Counted from the first letter of the stretch, positions 1 to 10,599 are shown. The stretch is DNA of 64,000 nt from Delphinapterus leucas (GCF_002288925.2 NW_022098036.1:35881185-35945184), one strand, 5' to 3'. A program made the numbers and translations. Notes: generated from the sequence alone by a model not told the origin.

Positions 1-207
1 TTCCCTGGTGGCGCAGTGGTTGAGAGTCCGCCTGCCGATGCAGGGGATGCGGGTTCGTGCCCCGGTCCGGGAGGATCCCACATGCCGCGGAGCGGCTGGG
101 CCCACGAGCCACGGCCACTGGGCCTGCGCGTCCAGAGCCTGTGCTCCGCAGCAGGAGAGGCCACAGCAGTGAGGGGTCCGCGTACCGAAAAAAAAAAAAA
201 AAAAAAA
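1..207 (+). mobile_element. Young cetacean CHR-type SINE, copy 1 (cut by window edge)
   Basis: tRNA-derived retroposon copied by L1 machinery. The first three or so bases of the head are outside the window. The A box (TGGCGCAGTGG) lies near position 8, the B-box region (GGTTCGTGCC) near 51, then the GC-rich body and a 20-base A-tail (about 188-207). It sits in an old L1 fragment whose sequence begins directly after the tail. No 5' target-site duplication can be checked because the left flank is missing. Confidence 0.96.
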
Positions 208-482
208 GACAAACTGGACCTTATCAAAATTAAAAACACTTGTCTCTTCAAAAGACACTATTAAGAAAATGAAAAAAACAAAGACTGGAAGGAAATATTT
301 GCAAATCATAAATCTGATAAAGTATGTGTATCTAGAATATACAAAGGCCTTTTATAATTCAATTAGAAGAGAAACAACCCAATAAAAATGGTTAAATATT
401 TGAAAAGAATTTCACCAAAGAAGATATAAGAATGGCTTATAAATACATGAAAAGATGCTCAACATCATCAATCGTTATGGAA
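208..482 (+). mobile_element. Old L1 fragment, 3' part of ORF2 (part 1)
   Basis: Decayed LINE-1 matching the end of ORF2, including the recognisable segment around AAAAGATGCTCAACATCATC (about 449-468). Many stops and indels mark it as an ancient L1M-type copy. The same element appears to resume near 1096 and again near 2978, with later insertions between the pieces. The piece expected between 482 and 1096 (roughly 130 bp of ORF2) is absent, so a deletion accompanied or followed the insertion. Names and joins are inferred from the order of consensus segments. Confidence 0.75.
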
Positions 483-1092
483 ATAGTGGCAGGCAGAATT
501 CTTAGATGTCTCTAAAAATTCTCACTCCCTGGTTTATATGTGCTGTATAACCACTCCCTTTGCATATGGCCAATACTTGTCAGTATGATGGGATTTCACT
601 CCTCTGCCTAGGTTGAATAATATGATAAAAAGCGAAGAGATTTTACAGATATAACTTAGGTTCCTAATCAGTTGACTTTGAGCTAATCAAAAGGGAGATT
701 ATCCTGGATGGGCTTGACCTAATCAGGTAAACCCTTAAGAGACGCTACAGGTCTTCTGTGAAAGAGAGATTCAAAGTGAGAAGGTTTTTTCTGCTGGCCT
801 TGACAAAGCAAACACCCATGTTGTAAACTGCCTCTGGAAGGGGCCACATGTCAAGGACCACTCTAGGGTGTTCTCTAGAAGCTGAGGGGTCCTCAGCTGA
901 TAGCCAGCAAGAAAATGGGGACTTCAGTCCTACAACCTCAAGGAGATGAATTCTTCCAGCAACTAGTGAGCTTGGAAGAGGACCTCAAGCTTCAGATGAG
1001 ACCGTGGTCCCAGGCAACACTTTGATTTCAGTCGGTGAGACCCTCAACAGTGGACCCAATCAACATGTATTCGGACTCCTGACCCACAGAAA
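483..1092 (+). mobile_element. Ancient LTR-like interspersed repeat
   Basis: About 600 bp of degenerate repeat with hallmarks shared by a family of old mammalian LTR-like repeats: GGGCTTGACCTAATCAGG (about 710), GCCAGCAAGAAAATGGGGAC (about 904), a 'CACTTTGATTTCAGTCGGTGAGACCC' type tail segment near 1018 and CTCCTGACCCACAGAAA near 1077. It seems inserted into the old L1. The exact family is not resolved; a second relative lies at 17440-17985. No coding capacity is visible. Confidence 0.6.
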
Positions 1093-1095
1093 TAT

Positions 1096-1609
1096 GCTGC
1101 TGGTGGGAATAGAAAATGGTCCAATCCCATCACTTTGGAAAACAGTTTTTATATTTTCTTTAAAAACTAAACATGCTTTTACCATAAAACTCAGAAATTT
1201 CACTACTGTGTGTCTATTTGCAAGAAATGAGAACATATTTCCACACAAAGACTTGTATGTTAATGTTCATAGCAGTATTATTCAAAATAGCCAAAAATCA
1301 GAAACAATCCAAATATCTATCAACTGGTAAATAAGGAATACATGGTATACCCATGCAATAAACTAATACTCAGAAATAAAAAAGAAATAACTATAGACAC
1401 ATACAGCTTGAAATAGACTCAAGAACATTATGGTAAGAAAAAGAAGCCAAGAACAAAAGAGTACATGTTTTATGATTATCCTTACATGCAATCACTAGAA
1501 GAGGCAGAACTATAGAGAAAGAGAAGGTGGATTGGTGTTTGCCTGAGTTGGGGGCGGGAACAGGGATTAGTGGGCATGCGGGAACTGTTTATGATGATGG
1601 AGGTCTTTT
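1096..1609 (+). mobile_element. Old L1 fragment, ORF2 end and 3' UTR (part 2)
   Basis: Resumes the old L1 at the segment equivalent to 'CTGCTGGTGGGAAT...TGGAAAACAG' (about 1098-1147), then 'AATGTTCATAGCAGTATTATTCA' and the 3' UTR. It is heavily mutated. It stops at 1609, where the target-site duplication of the younger L1 begins, and resumes after that insertion. Confidence 0.75.
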
Positions 1610-1735
1610 AAAACTGGATTGTTCACAGCAAAGGAAACCTTAAACAAGACGAAAAGATAACCCTCAGAATGGGAGAAAATATTTGCCAACGAAGCAACTG
1701 ACAAAGGATTAATCTCCAAAATATACAAGCAGCTC

Positions 1736-2128
1736 ATGCAGCTCAGTATCAAAAAAACAAACAGCCCAATCCAAAAATGGGCAGAAGACCTAAATAGACA
1801 TTTCTCTAAAGAAGACATACAGATTGCCAACAAACACGTGAAAAGATGCTCAACATCACTAATCATTAGAGAAATGCAAATCAAAACCACAATGAGGTAT
1901 CCTCTCACACTGGTCAGAATGGGCATCATCAAAAGGTCTACAAACAATAAATGCTGGAGAGAATGTGGAGAAAAGGGGACCCTCCGGCACTGTTGGTGGG
2001 AATGTAAATTGATACAGCCGCTATGGAGAACAGTATGGAGGTTCCTTAAAAAACTACAAATAGAACTACCATATGACCCAGCAATACAACTACTGGGCAT
2101 ATACCCTGAAAAAAACATAATTCAATAA
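1736..2128 (+). pseudogene. L1 ORF2 C-terminal remnant (before the SINE)
   Basis: About 130 codons match the C-terminal part of L1 ORF2p (reverse transcriptase/endonuclease protein). The Cys-rich motif is readable as C-x3-C-x7-H-x4-C (CWREC...HCWWEC), followed by the [13 protein letters not shown] block. The endonuclease and polymerase domains are absent because of 5' truncation. A TAA stop at 2126-2128 replaces what is normally a lysine codon (inferred from the family), just before the SINE insertion. The frame resumes after the SINE. Non-functional. Confidence 0.85.
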
Positions 2129-2137
2129 GAGTCATGT

Positions 2138-2339
2138 GGGCTTCCCTGGTGGTGCAGTGGTTGACAGTCCTCCTGCCGATGCAGGGGACATGGGTTTGTG
2201 CCCCGGTCTGGGAAGATCCCACATGCCGCGGAGCGGCTGGGCCTGTGAGCCACGGCCACTGAGCCTGCGCGTCCGGAGCCTGTGCTCCGCAACGGGAGAG
2301 GCCCCAACAGTGAGAGGCCCACGTACCGCAAAAAAAGAA
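2138..2339 (+). mobile_element. Young CHR-type SINE, copy 2, inside L1 ORF2
   Basis: Complete SINE with head, body and short A-tail interrupted by a G. The flanking duplication is AAGAGTCATGT (2127-2137) against AAACGTCATGT (2340-2350), 9 of 11 matching. Its B box is further mutated to GGTTTGTGCC. The insert plus duplication is 213 bp, a multiple of three, so the L1 frame is the same on both sides. Confidence 0.96.
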
Positions 2340-2343
2340 AAAC

Positions 2344-2599
2344 GTCATGTACCACAACGTTCATTGCAGCACTATTTACAATAGCCAGGACATGGAAGCA
2401 ACCTAAGTGTACATTGACAGATGAATGGATAAAGAAGATGTGGCACATATATACAATGGAATATTACTCAGCCATAAAAAGGAATGAAACTGAGTTATTT
2501 GCAGTGAGGTGGATGGACCTAGAGTCTGTCATACAGAGTGAAGTAAGTCAGAAAGAGAAAAACAAATACCATATGCTAACACATATATATGGAATCTAA
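2344..2599 (+). pseudogene. L1 ORF2 C-terminal remnant (after the SINE)
   Basis: The last roughly 85 codons of L1 ORF2: [36 protein letters not shown] and the terminal [11 protein letters not shown] followed by the normal stop at 2597-2599. It continues in the same frame as the fragment before the SINE. Without its start and upstream domains this is a fossil. Confidence 0.85.
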
Positions 2600-2977
2600 A
2601 AAACCGGTACTGATGAACCTAGTGGCAGGAATAAAGAGGCAGATGTAGAGAATGGACTTGAGGACACAGAAGGGGAAGGGGAAGCTGGGGTGAAGTGAGA
2701 GAGTAGCATGGATATATATCCACTACCAAATGTAAAGTAGATAGCTAGTGGGAAGCTGCTGCATAGCACAGGGAGATCAGCTCGATGCTTTGTGCTGACC
2801 TAGAAGGGTGGGATGGGGAGGGTGGGAGGGAGGCTCAAGAGGGAGGGGATATGGGGATATATATATATATATATACGTATAGCTGATTCACTCTGTTGTA
2901 CGGCAGAAACTAACGCAACACTCTAAAGCAATTATACTCCAATAAAGATGTAAAAAAATAAATAAAACTGGATTGTT

Positions 2978-3090
2978 GTGATGGTTACGTAATTTGAGAT
3001 TTACTAAAAACCATCCGACTGTACACTTACAGAGGGTGGATGGTATGGTGTGTAAAATTCAATAAGGCTCTTAAAAGTGAAAAGGCTTTT
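2978..3090 (+). mobile_element. Old L1 fragment, 3' UTR end (part 3)
   Basis: Continues the older L1 after the younger insertion, with the segments 'GTGATGGTTACGTAATTTG' and 'CTGTACACTTACAGAGGGTGG...GTGTAAAATTCAATAA', which resemble the 3' end of L1M elements. Joining to 1096-1609 is supported by the target-site duplication of the intervening L1. Confidence 0.7.
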
Positions 3091-3884
3091 TCATATCAAA
3101 ACACCATTAAAAATAGGAGTGAAAGTGGGATATTTGTAATATAATAAGACAAAATGAACCTGCCATACCTACTTTGCAAATATTTCTAAATATTCAGATG
3201 TCAAACATTGACTCAGTGACAATCCAACTTTTCAACCCTTTCTTATTCATATTCAACATTAAGAATTTATCTTAGAATCCACCTGGTTATGAAATTTCTC
3301 TCCCATTTACATTATACTTCTGATTCAAAATTTTCCAGGAGAGAATTCTGACACATGTCCTACTAAAAGAGGAAGGTAGTAGCAAAGTCAAATTCGGCCA
3401 CGTCTCTTTCAAAACTCCTTTACCCATAACTTTTCTGATTTGTTTTCATTTGCTTCAATAAAATGGACATGAAGTCATGCCAGTGTTCATAAGTTGGTCT
3501 TAATTATAAGTGATGAAGATTTAAAGTTTTATGTCACTTCTAGAATAGTATGGGTTTTTAGAATCCTGACAAACTTTCTTCCTTTTAGGCAAATGAAAAT
3601 TTTTTGACCTCCTAACAAAAGGAAACAACCAAATCAAAACTGTTGCCAAGAAACTAACCCAAAACATTACTCGAGAAGCAAATCAAATGAGAAAATAAGA
3701 GCAATACATTACAGTGGCAGCTGTTGGGAATATTTCCTACTAAAGTTACTTTTATGTTAATATATATTTTACAATCAACCTCTTAACTATTTGGAGGCTT
3801 AACTCAGTAATGAAATAAAACTGAATCCATCCAAATGAATATACTATCTCAAGGATGCTTTCATGCTAAATGCAATGGACTCTC
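3091..3884. other. AT-rich stretch, nothing recognised
   Basis: No open frame of note, no recognisable repeat and no RNA gene. It looks like unique or very diverged intergenic DNA. Confidence 0.5.
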
Positions 3885-4095
3885 CAGAAAGAAGTCTGTG
3901 TTTGAGTCTCAACTCTATCACTTTAAACTTGTTGAGAAACCTTGAGATAAGCCACAATACTGATCTTAGCCCCAGTTTCCATATTTGCAAAATAAAATTA
4001 ATAAGAATAATACTTGATCAACCTACTTCATAAATTTTACATGAAGACTAACTAAAACAATATAGGTAAAAGTGTTTTATGAACTCAAGTAGTAT
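3885..4095 (+). mobile_element. MIR SINE fragment
   Basis: Ancient mammalian tRNA-derived SINE in sense orientation. The segment 'GTGTTTGAGTCTCAACTCTATCAC', the block 'CAGTTTCCATATTTGCAAAAT' and later 'TACTTCATAAATTTTACATGAAG' follow the order of the MIR consensus. Diverged throughout. Confidence 0.65.
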
Positions 4096-4224
4096 ACAAA
4101 AGTCAGCTATTTAGAAAGAGCAAAAGAAAAAGCTGTTGAACTTAAACATCCATTTGCTAATTCCAGGGCAAGGGCACGATTTCCTTCACTGAGGTGTATG
4201 TTAGCCACATGAATAAAATAAGTT

Positions 4225-4365
4225 TATCTCAAGGGCTCGAAGCACATCATATGTATCATTTCATATATCTTCATCATATCCCCGTGTGAAAACTACTATT
4301 CCTACTTAAATCGTGAAGCCAGTTGAAAGGAAAGCTAAATGACCAGGCTCAGTGTCACAGAAGCA
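4225..4365 (-). mobile_element. Possible MIR fragment, antisense
   Basis: The order 'ATCATTTCATATATCTTCATCATATCC', 'ACTACTATTCCTAC' and 'GGCTCAGTGTCACAGAAGC' resembles reversed MIR (Pol III-derived core with 'TCACACAGC'). Strongly diverged, hence low confidence. Confidence 0.4.
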
Positions 4366-7004
4366 ACCAATGCTCCATTTCACCTTCAGGCAGGACTATA
4401 GATGCTCCGGGAATTGTGTGTATACTGAGAGGTCCAAGGTGACAGCCCGAATTTGTATTTCATGTTTTTTTGGTACTATTTGCTTAGTAATTACATGAGA
4501 TATCATTCTTCTTCTTTCCTTTGTTATCTGTACAGATAGAGAACTTGTCAAAACAGTAGGGAAGGCAACGAAATGCCAATAAATATACTGCCATCAACTT
4601 GGAGGTCATTATCAAGGAGAGGTTTTTTTGTTTCTGAGAAAGAAGCTGCATAGTTGAGTAGGCAGTTAGAGTGAACCCATGTTTGTTTGGCACCTGGGTC
4701 CTAGTGAAACAATTCGACTGACTTGTAAACAGGCACGATGCCATCCAGCCATATGGGTGCACACAGATGCTGCCAAGTGACCATGTAGGAGAATCAGAAG
4801 CGTTTGTTGAGGGCAGCAGTCCCAGTGTGGGACATCCAAACAGCTGTCTACCCTGAGATTCACACGCCTGTGTTAAGGGGACGTGACATGGTTAATCTAG
4901 GTTGGATTAATTTTAAAACATAAAAATCAGTTTCCTTGGCCCCTAAATGGTCAGTTGGGTACACGGGAGAATCTTCTAACAGTATCCTCTCCTCTCTATG
5001 TTTGCCTTTCTTCCCCTAAAAATCATGATGTATTTCTATTTAATGGCTTTCCAAGGTGTCTAACTGCATTCCATGATACTGATCAAATATTTGAAAAGAA
5101 AAATAGTCTTCATAAATCCCAGTAACCTACATTCTTAATCTGAATTTTTGAGAAATATGGCCATATTTATCTTTGTAAAGATAAGTATCATTTTGGTGAA
5201 AGGCTGGTAAACTTATTTTAGTCAAGAGGTCAAACCAAGCAGCTAAAACACACTCAGGAATTTAGAGAAATAAATAAAATCAGTTTGGGAAGTTTATACC
5301 TATAATAATTTTATGTGAGTTTAAAGTTTGGAGTATCCAGAAGCTTTAATTACTTAAAATTGGGGGGAAGGCTTGCTCCTTGAAAGTTTTACGTAGAACC
5401 ATCAAAGATCTCATTTACATACTTAGTGCACAAAGCATGGGCTAACATATTTTCAGGAACAAGAGCTGCAAAGGAAATTAGAGAAGTGATAGGATTTTTC
5501 TCTAGGTCTCTAAAAGCATCTTTGGGGGAAGAGCATTCTTTTGGGGGTAGCGTTAGCATAGGGCAGAGAACTAGACAGAAACACATTTTGCGGCCGGGTA
5601 ACTGTGTATGGTGCACATGCACATATGTGTAGCTAAGAGAGTTTATTCCAGAGAGTGTCTCTGAGCCTTAGGTAAGGATATTTTATTCATCCAAAATGCC
5701 AATGAGATTAAGAAACCTGAAAAATGCCTCTGAAGAGTCAAAAGAGTTATCACAGAGTCCAGGTACTTTATTCACAGAGGACCCCTTTTGTCCTCTATCA
5801 GATTCTGTTCATGCTCAGTTTATATATAATGCCAGCAAACCTGGGTGTCCAAGCTAAAAGCATATCTGAAGCAGCAAATTAAAACGGAGATCTAGAAATG
5901 CTAACAGCAGAGAAGAGTTATAGCTGACAGTAAGGGAGAAACAGAAAAAGGGGGAGAGATAAATAGCAGGGAAAAAAATCCTCAAAATGCACTATAACAC
6001 AGGCCAATTTGGTAAACAGTTAAAGCAGGTCTCATAGTCCGAAAGTCCCTGAGGATATCACACCATATTATTTTCATGGTAATGAAATGCATACATAATG
6101 ATGCTCCTAAGTCATAAAGAAAAGGCTCAATTATCTTCCACACAAAAAATTCTTTCCACAATGACTTAAATAAAAAAGAAAAAGTTTGGTGATTAAAGAA
6201 TAGGCCCCCTTTTATCCAAAATAATATCCTTTAAGTTCCAGATAGTTGAAGCTTTCTTGCACATGTATTATATTCATATGCATAAATTATGAACAACTTT
6301 ATAGCCCTAAAAGTGTCTGGATACTGATGAGATCTTACCCTGATAAGATGATTCCTGATTTACAAGCTTGAATTTCAAGAGTTACAGTGCAGCATATAAA
6401 ACATTATTATAAATTTCTACTTACTGCTACCCTTAGCACTATACCAGTCTGAGGAATGTTTTACCTCTTTCACACTAAATCATCGAAATGTAAATAGTTT
6501 AAATTTTGGCAACTTTTGTTTCCCCTCCTCTACCTCAAGCTTTAAAATGTATACCTTCATTAGAATGCTTTCCTCCTTCACACCAGCAAATAATTAATTA
6601 TTCCTCATAAATAAGTAAAATATCTCTTCACATGCAGGTCATTGCTCAATAGAAATTATAAATTGCAAGCTCCTCTCTTTGTCCTCACAAACAAATAAAT
6701 CCAGGAAAAACACACTCTTTGAATAACCTTTTCCACAAAATTCTACTCCCTGACCCTCCAAACTGAATGTTAAGTGACTATCAATTTATTTGTCTGCTTC
6801 TGAGAAGGCCTGTGGAATATGAGATGTCTATGAACTATAAAAGTACCTCTGTGAAGACAGAAAAGGGGATTTTAGTCTTATTTTACACTTTGAGATATTT
6901 AGTATACAGTGAATGGAATTATCCTTCCAAGTAATTAAATCACAAATTGAAGGAATTATGAACCTAAACAGAGTATACTGAACTATAATTAGATCATTAA
7001 AAGA
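4366..7004. other. 2.6 kb without recognised repeats or genes
   Basis: AT-rich DNA with scattered short purine runs. No splice-bounded open frame resembling a known protein. I cannot assign any function. Confidence 0.45.
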
Positions 7005-7130
7005 GCCACCGCTGAGTGCACATTATAAGCTACCATTACACCTGCTGCTGAGATTATCTCATTTAATCCTCACAACAGCTCTGAAGAGTGACTCACCCAG
7101 GGTCACCCAGGAAGTACATGAAAATGAATG
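7005..7130 (-). mobile_element. MIR fragment, antisense
   Basis: The blocks 'TTATCTCATTTAATCCTCACAACAGC' and 'CCAGGGTCACCCAGGAAGTA' are the central and 3' conserved parts of an antisense MIR. The middle is shortened. Confidence 0.65.
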
Positions 7131-7193
7131 TGGAGATCATTAATTCAGAGAACACAAGTGTTTTTTGAGAACCAACAAATTTAAAGGTGTGGG

Positions 7194-7246
7194 TACACAA
7201 CATTGTCAATCAACTCTACTCCAATATAAAATAAAAATTAAAAAAA
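7194..7246 (+). mobile_element. 53-bp L1 3'-end stub with 12-bp target-site duplication
   Basis: Only the last bases of the L1 3' UTR are present (CAACTCTACTCCAATATAAA near 7210-7230) plus an A-rich tail. It is flanked by a perfect duplication TAAAGGTGTGGG at 7182-7193 and 7247-7258. This is a genuine but extremely 5'-truncated retrotransposition event. Confidence 0.88.
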
Positions 7247-7289
7247 TAAAGGTGTGGGAGTAAAGTTAGTATATCCAGGCAGTGTGGTT

Positions 7290-7490
7290 TTTATCTAGTC
7301 ACCTAAACATTAATATTGCCTAATATGTGCCAGAGCATTTACAAGGAATAATAGAAGATTGTTCACTGTCATCTAACAGTAACATAAGCAAATGTAAAGC
7401 TTAATGTGTTCCAAGCATCCTTTTAAGTGTTTCACACACACGCACACACATGCGCGCTCACACACACCCACTATCTCATTTTAATGTTCA
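7290..7490 (-). mobile_element. Possible MIR remnants around a CA-rich tract
   Basis: 'AATATGTGCCAGAGCATTTACAAGG' and later 'GTTCCAAGCATCCTTTTAAGTGTTT...CACTATCTCATTTTAATGTTCA' resemble antisense MIR. The second is interrupted by a CA-rich microsatellite. Weak. Confidence 0.4.
7432..7470. repeat. Impure (CA)n microsatellite
   Basis: CACACACACGCACACACATG followed by CGCGCTCACACACACCC. It is interrupted, so it is probably stable. Confidence 0.8.
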
Positions 7491-7537
7491 AGATAAGCTT
7501 AGGAAAAAGGCCTACTAATAGGATTCTCTGTTAAGAA

Positions 7538-8050
7538 CTATCCAGTGGTTTCCCATCACACTTTGAATAGAACCCAACTCTCACGGAGTCCTAGAAGGCC
7601 CACATGCCTGTTCCCCAGCCTGTCTAGCCAACCTCATCTGAGTCTGTCCTCCCACACCGTACACCCAAGCTCCACTGGGTTTCTTTTTTTAAAAAAAGTC
7701 TGCTCCTGGAAGAGACCAAGTTAGTTCCCACCCAAGGAATTTTGTGTTTGTTGCTTCCACTGGACTGCTTTGTCTCTAGACACGCTGTGGCTGGCTTTTT
7801 CTGGTTATCCAGGTCTCAGCCCAAATCTCAACTTAGGGAGGCCTTCCTTGCTCACCCAGTCAAAAGCAGCACACCTGCCCATACCAGGTTACCTCTACCA
7901 CACCACCATCCTGCTTCATTTCTACATAGCACTTAGCACTATCCTAAATCATGTGGCTAGTGTATTTGCTTGTTTATTGCCTGTCCCCTCCACCCCACTC
8001 CAGAATAAAAGCTTAATGAATAGGGCTTGTCACATAGACAGCAGTATCTG
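7538..8050 (+). mobile_element. L2 LINE fragment, ORF2 end and 3' UTR
   Basis: About 500 bp of ancient L2 (CR1 clade). Recognisable ordered blocks are 'ATCCAGTGGTTTCCCATCACAC', 'TCAACTTAGGGAGGCCTTCCTTGCTCACCC', 'TAGCACTTAGCACTATC' and 'CCAGAATAAAAGCTTAATGAATAGGGC'. Short open frames here (for example around 7742-8120) are by-products of the LINE, not genes. Confidence 0.82.
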
Positions 8051-8149
8051 TGGAATGCATCTCATCCTTAAAGCAAATAGCGAAACATCATACATGAGCT
8101 GTCAGCTGAAGGAGTTTTGAAGGCACCATTTGCCTGAGTGTTCAAGCAT

Positions 8150-8700
8150 AGAATGATAAAATTAATGCCAAGAAGACAGTTTAAAATCCTTATATGTTTG
8201 GGAATTAAATGACATTACTAAAACCCTTCGAGTTAAATATAAAAATCAGATATTTCAAAAGATTTTGAGTGGGTAATGTAGAAAACACTCCATGTTAAAA
8301 TTTGCAGGACACAGTTAAAGCAGTACTCAGAGGGAAATGTATACCTTTAAATACGAATTTCATGAAACCCAGAAGTTAAAAATAAAGGAGTAAGTATTCA
8401 TCTGAAGAATTTAGGAAAAGCACAATTAAGAAAATCCGAAGGAGCAAAGAAAGAAAGAAAGAAAAGGTACTTTATCTTATAAATACACATAGAGAAAAAA
8501 TAATAGGGAAGATGAAGGAATGAAACTGTATTTTTAAAGAATGATGGACAAATAACAAGAATATGCAGATATGTGTTCATAACCTCTATAAGAAAATGTA
8601 TTAAAAAACAGAAAATAAACGCTTATCACCTGGAAATAAAAAAGGAGAAGCAGTAACTACAGTCATAAATGAAGCTTTAAAAATGAGAAGAACCTGATCC
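8150..8700 (+). mobile_element. Old L1 ORF2 fragment
   Basis: The block 'CAGTTAAAGCAGTACTCAGAGGGAAATG' (about 8312-8339) and the A-rich coding-strand composition match the mid ORF2 region of old L1. The reading frame is destroyed. Confidence 0.65.
8445..8465. repeat. Short (GAAA)n repeat
   Basis: About five tetranucleotide units within the old L1 fragment. Confidence 0.8.
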
Positions 8701-8794
8701 AGGCTCTTCCAGATCCCTCCTCAGCTAATTGCATCCCAAACTTTTTCATCATGACATGGTAGTTCAGTGTCACCATTAAAAATAAGGGTTTTTA

Positions 8795-9006
8795 GGGCTT
8801 CCCCGGTGGAGCAGTGGTTGAGAGTCCACCTGCCGATTCAGGGGACACGGGTTCGTGCCCCGTCCGGGAAGATCCCACATGCCGCGGAGCAGCTGGGCCC
8901 GTGAGCCATGGCCGCTGAGTCTGCGCGTCCGGAACCTGTGCGCCGCAACGGGAGAGGCCATAACAGTGAGAGGCCCGCGTACCGCAAAAAAAAAAAAAAA
9001 AAAAAA
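8795..9006 (+). mobile_element. Young CHR-type SINE, copy 3
   Basis: Full-length copy with head GGGCTTCCCCGGTGGAGCAG, B-box region GGTTCGTGCC and a 21-base A-tail. An imperfect duplication is visible as AAAATAAGGGTTTTT before and AAAAAAAGGGTATTT at and after the tail. Confidence 0.96.
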
Positions 9007-9020
9007 GGGTATTTCCTTCC

Positions 9021-9084
9021 ATTAAATTTTTTAAAATAAACTTTTCATGTCCCATTAAATTTTCTAAAATAAACTTTTATGTCA
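9021..9084. repeat. Two-copy tandem duplication, 31-33 bp unit
   Basis: Unit 1 is 9021-9053 and unit 2 is 9054-9084. Both start ATTAAATTTT and contain AAAATAAACTTTT. They differ by one substitution and small indels. The duplication directly follows the SINE tail. Confidence 0.85.
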
Positions 9085-9309
9085 ATTAAACTATTAAAAT
9101 AATATCCACCATGATTATTTCTAGTGACAAAAGTATCATACAGCATTTTGAAAACACAAAATAACCAAGAACAAATGAGAAACCTACTATAATTCCAGAG
9201 ATGGTTTTACCAAGTGGCTAGAGACACGAAACCAAAATAACTGGTAGAAAAAGAAAACTGATTACTAGTGAACTCATAATTATACCCACAAAACATTGGG
9301 CGGTATCCT

Positions 9310-9665
9310 TTCGAAATGCACTAAATATTTTGCCTTTATTTCTCACTATTCCTCTTCACACACACTCCAATCCAGCTAACCCTGGGAACCTAGTGTCTCC
9401 TCAACACACATGTTATTTTGATGCTTCTACTTCTTTTACTCATCTGGTTCTTTCTGCTTGTGTTACCACCCCTCATCTCTCCTTGTTCAAATTTTACCCC
9501 TGTCTATGAAGAAACTTCCCCCTTATTTCCTAGTTGGAAATAATGTTTCTCTTCACGGAATCCTTCTAGCCTGCTTGTGCCTCTGTTGTGGTATTGACGG
9601 TACTGTAGTGTATCTTTCCTTGCATGCCTGTTTTCTGAATATGTGCTTTAGCTTTCCTATGCTGT
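9310..9665 (+). mobile_element. Probable L2 fragment
   Basis: The pyrimidine-rich composition and the order 'CATCTCTCCTTGTTCAAATTTTACCCC', 'TCTTCACGGAATCCTTCTAGCC', 'TTGCATGCCTGTTTTC' resemble the L2 3' region. Diverged. Confidence 0.5.
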
Positions 9666-9754
9666 AATTGAGAGGAACAAACCACTTCACGTGTACCTCT
9701 GATTTCTCCATAGCATCCAACCTAGCGTCAGGCTTTATAGCAAGCCAGGATTTT

Positions 9755-9915
9755 AAGTAACATAACCTCTAAGCCTCAGTTTCCTCGCATATAATGTGGG
9801 GGGTTAAAAACAATCCCTAATTCCTAGTGTTATTCTGAGAATTAAATGACATTATGTACATACAACCCCTAGCAGAGTGTCTAGTATATAATAAGCATTC
9901 AATATGATTTGTATT
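9755..9915 (+). mobile_element. MIR fragment
   Basis: Contains 'AACCTCTAAGCCTCAGTTTCCTC', 'TTATTCTGAGAATTAAATGACATTATG' and 'AGTGTCTAGTATATAATAAGCATTCAATA', the ordered core and 3' part of sense MIR. Confidence 0.78.
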
Positions 9916-10599
9916 CAATAAATGATGAATAAAATAATATCCTAACCTTGGATGAGGAAAGGTACAGAAAACTTTCAAATATTTTAACGATTAAGTATGC
10001 CAAAGTTGGCCACCAGCAAGCTATGTCCATCATAACATTTTGCCAAACTGCAACAATCCTAAACTGCAATCAATTTTTAAACATGTCCTCAGTTTACTAT
10101 CAGCTCTCCTGGGGAAAAAAAAGAAAAACTATCATACTGAGCATATACATCAATTACAAGACACGTCTTCAATTTCAGAGACATGTCAAAGTGTGGAAAT
10201 GCAGCAATTTTCATGCCAAGTTACTCTCCTATTTTGTAACACTCATCAGTCCTTTGCACACACATCCCCATCATTCTGGAGATAACAGGTGGTTCCACCA
10301 CCACCTTGACATATACACCTGCTACCGCATTTCTTGACAAACTCAGTCTCTCCGTGAAGCTCTGGGCCCCGCCATCTGTCCTAGCCACCGTATGAAAATC
10401 AACTCTCCACGTGGCTCAGGAGAACATGCTTCCCAACATCCACTGGGCGTTCCCCCTCTTCCTTTTCTTTCAGAGTTTTACAGCTTTTGAAAGTTTTGAC
10501 CACTTCTCTCTAAATTATGCTCTTAACTATATTTCTACTTATATTAACAGCTTGTATTTTCAAATAGTATTTTATAATTGCAAACTGTTTTCACATATA
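9916..10599. other. Nothing recognised
   Basis: An open frame of 129 codons at 9948-10337 has no recognisable domain and a composition no different from its flanks. I treat it as chance. Confidence 0.45.

Larger units (their letters stand above)
1610..2977 (+). mobile_element. 5'-truncated younger L1 with 14-bp target-site duplication, split by a SINE
   Basis: A cetartiodactyl-type L1 truncated within ORF2. The target-site duplication AAAACTGGATTGTT is perfect at 1610-1623 and 2964-2977, so the insert is 1624-2963. It carries the end of ORF2, a 3' UTR with a (TA)n run at about 2857-2874, and the characteristic end CAATTATACTCCAATAAAG (about 2928-2946) followed by an A-rich tail. A SINE interrupts it at 2138-2339. 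The insertion split an older L1. It cannot encode its own replication. Confidence 0.95.

Noticed and set aside
16..264. Open frames of 60-130 codons in SINE copies, here and at 2136-2448, 8776-9055, 25696-26026, 33814-34241, 49637-50005, 59918-60266 and 63587-63976
   Set aside because: All are read-through of the GC-rich SINE body in various frames; near-identical peptides recur in every copy. Not genes.
1567..2118. 183-codon minus-strand open frame
   Set aside because: Antisense shadow of the L1 ORF2 fragment.
9948..10337. 129-codon open frame
   Set aside because: No recognisable domain, no splice or promoter context, composition like the flanks.
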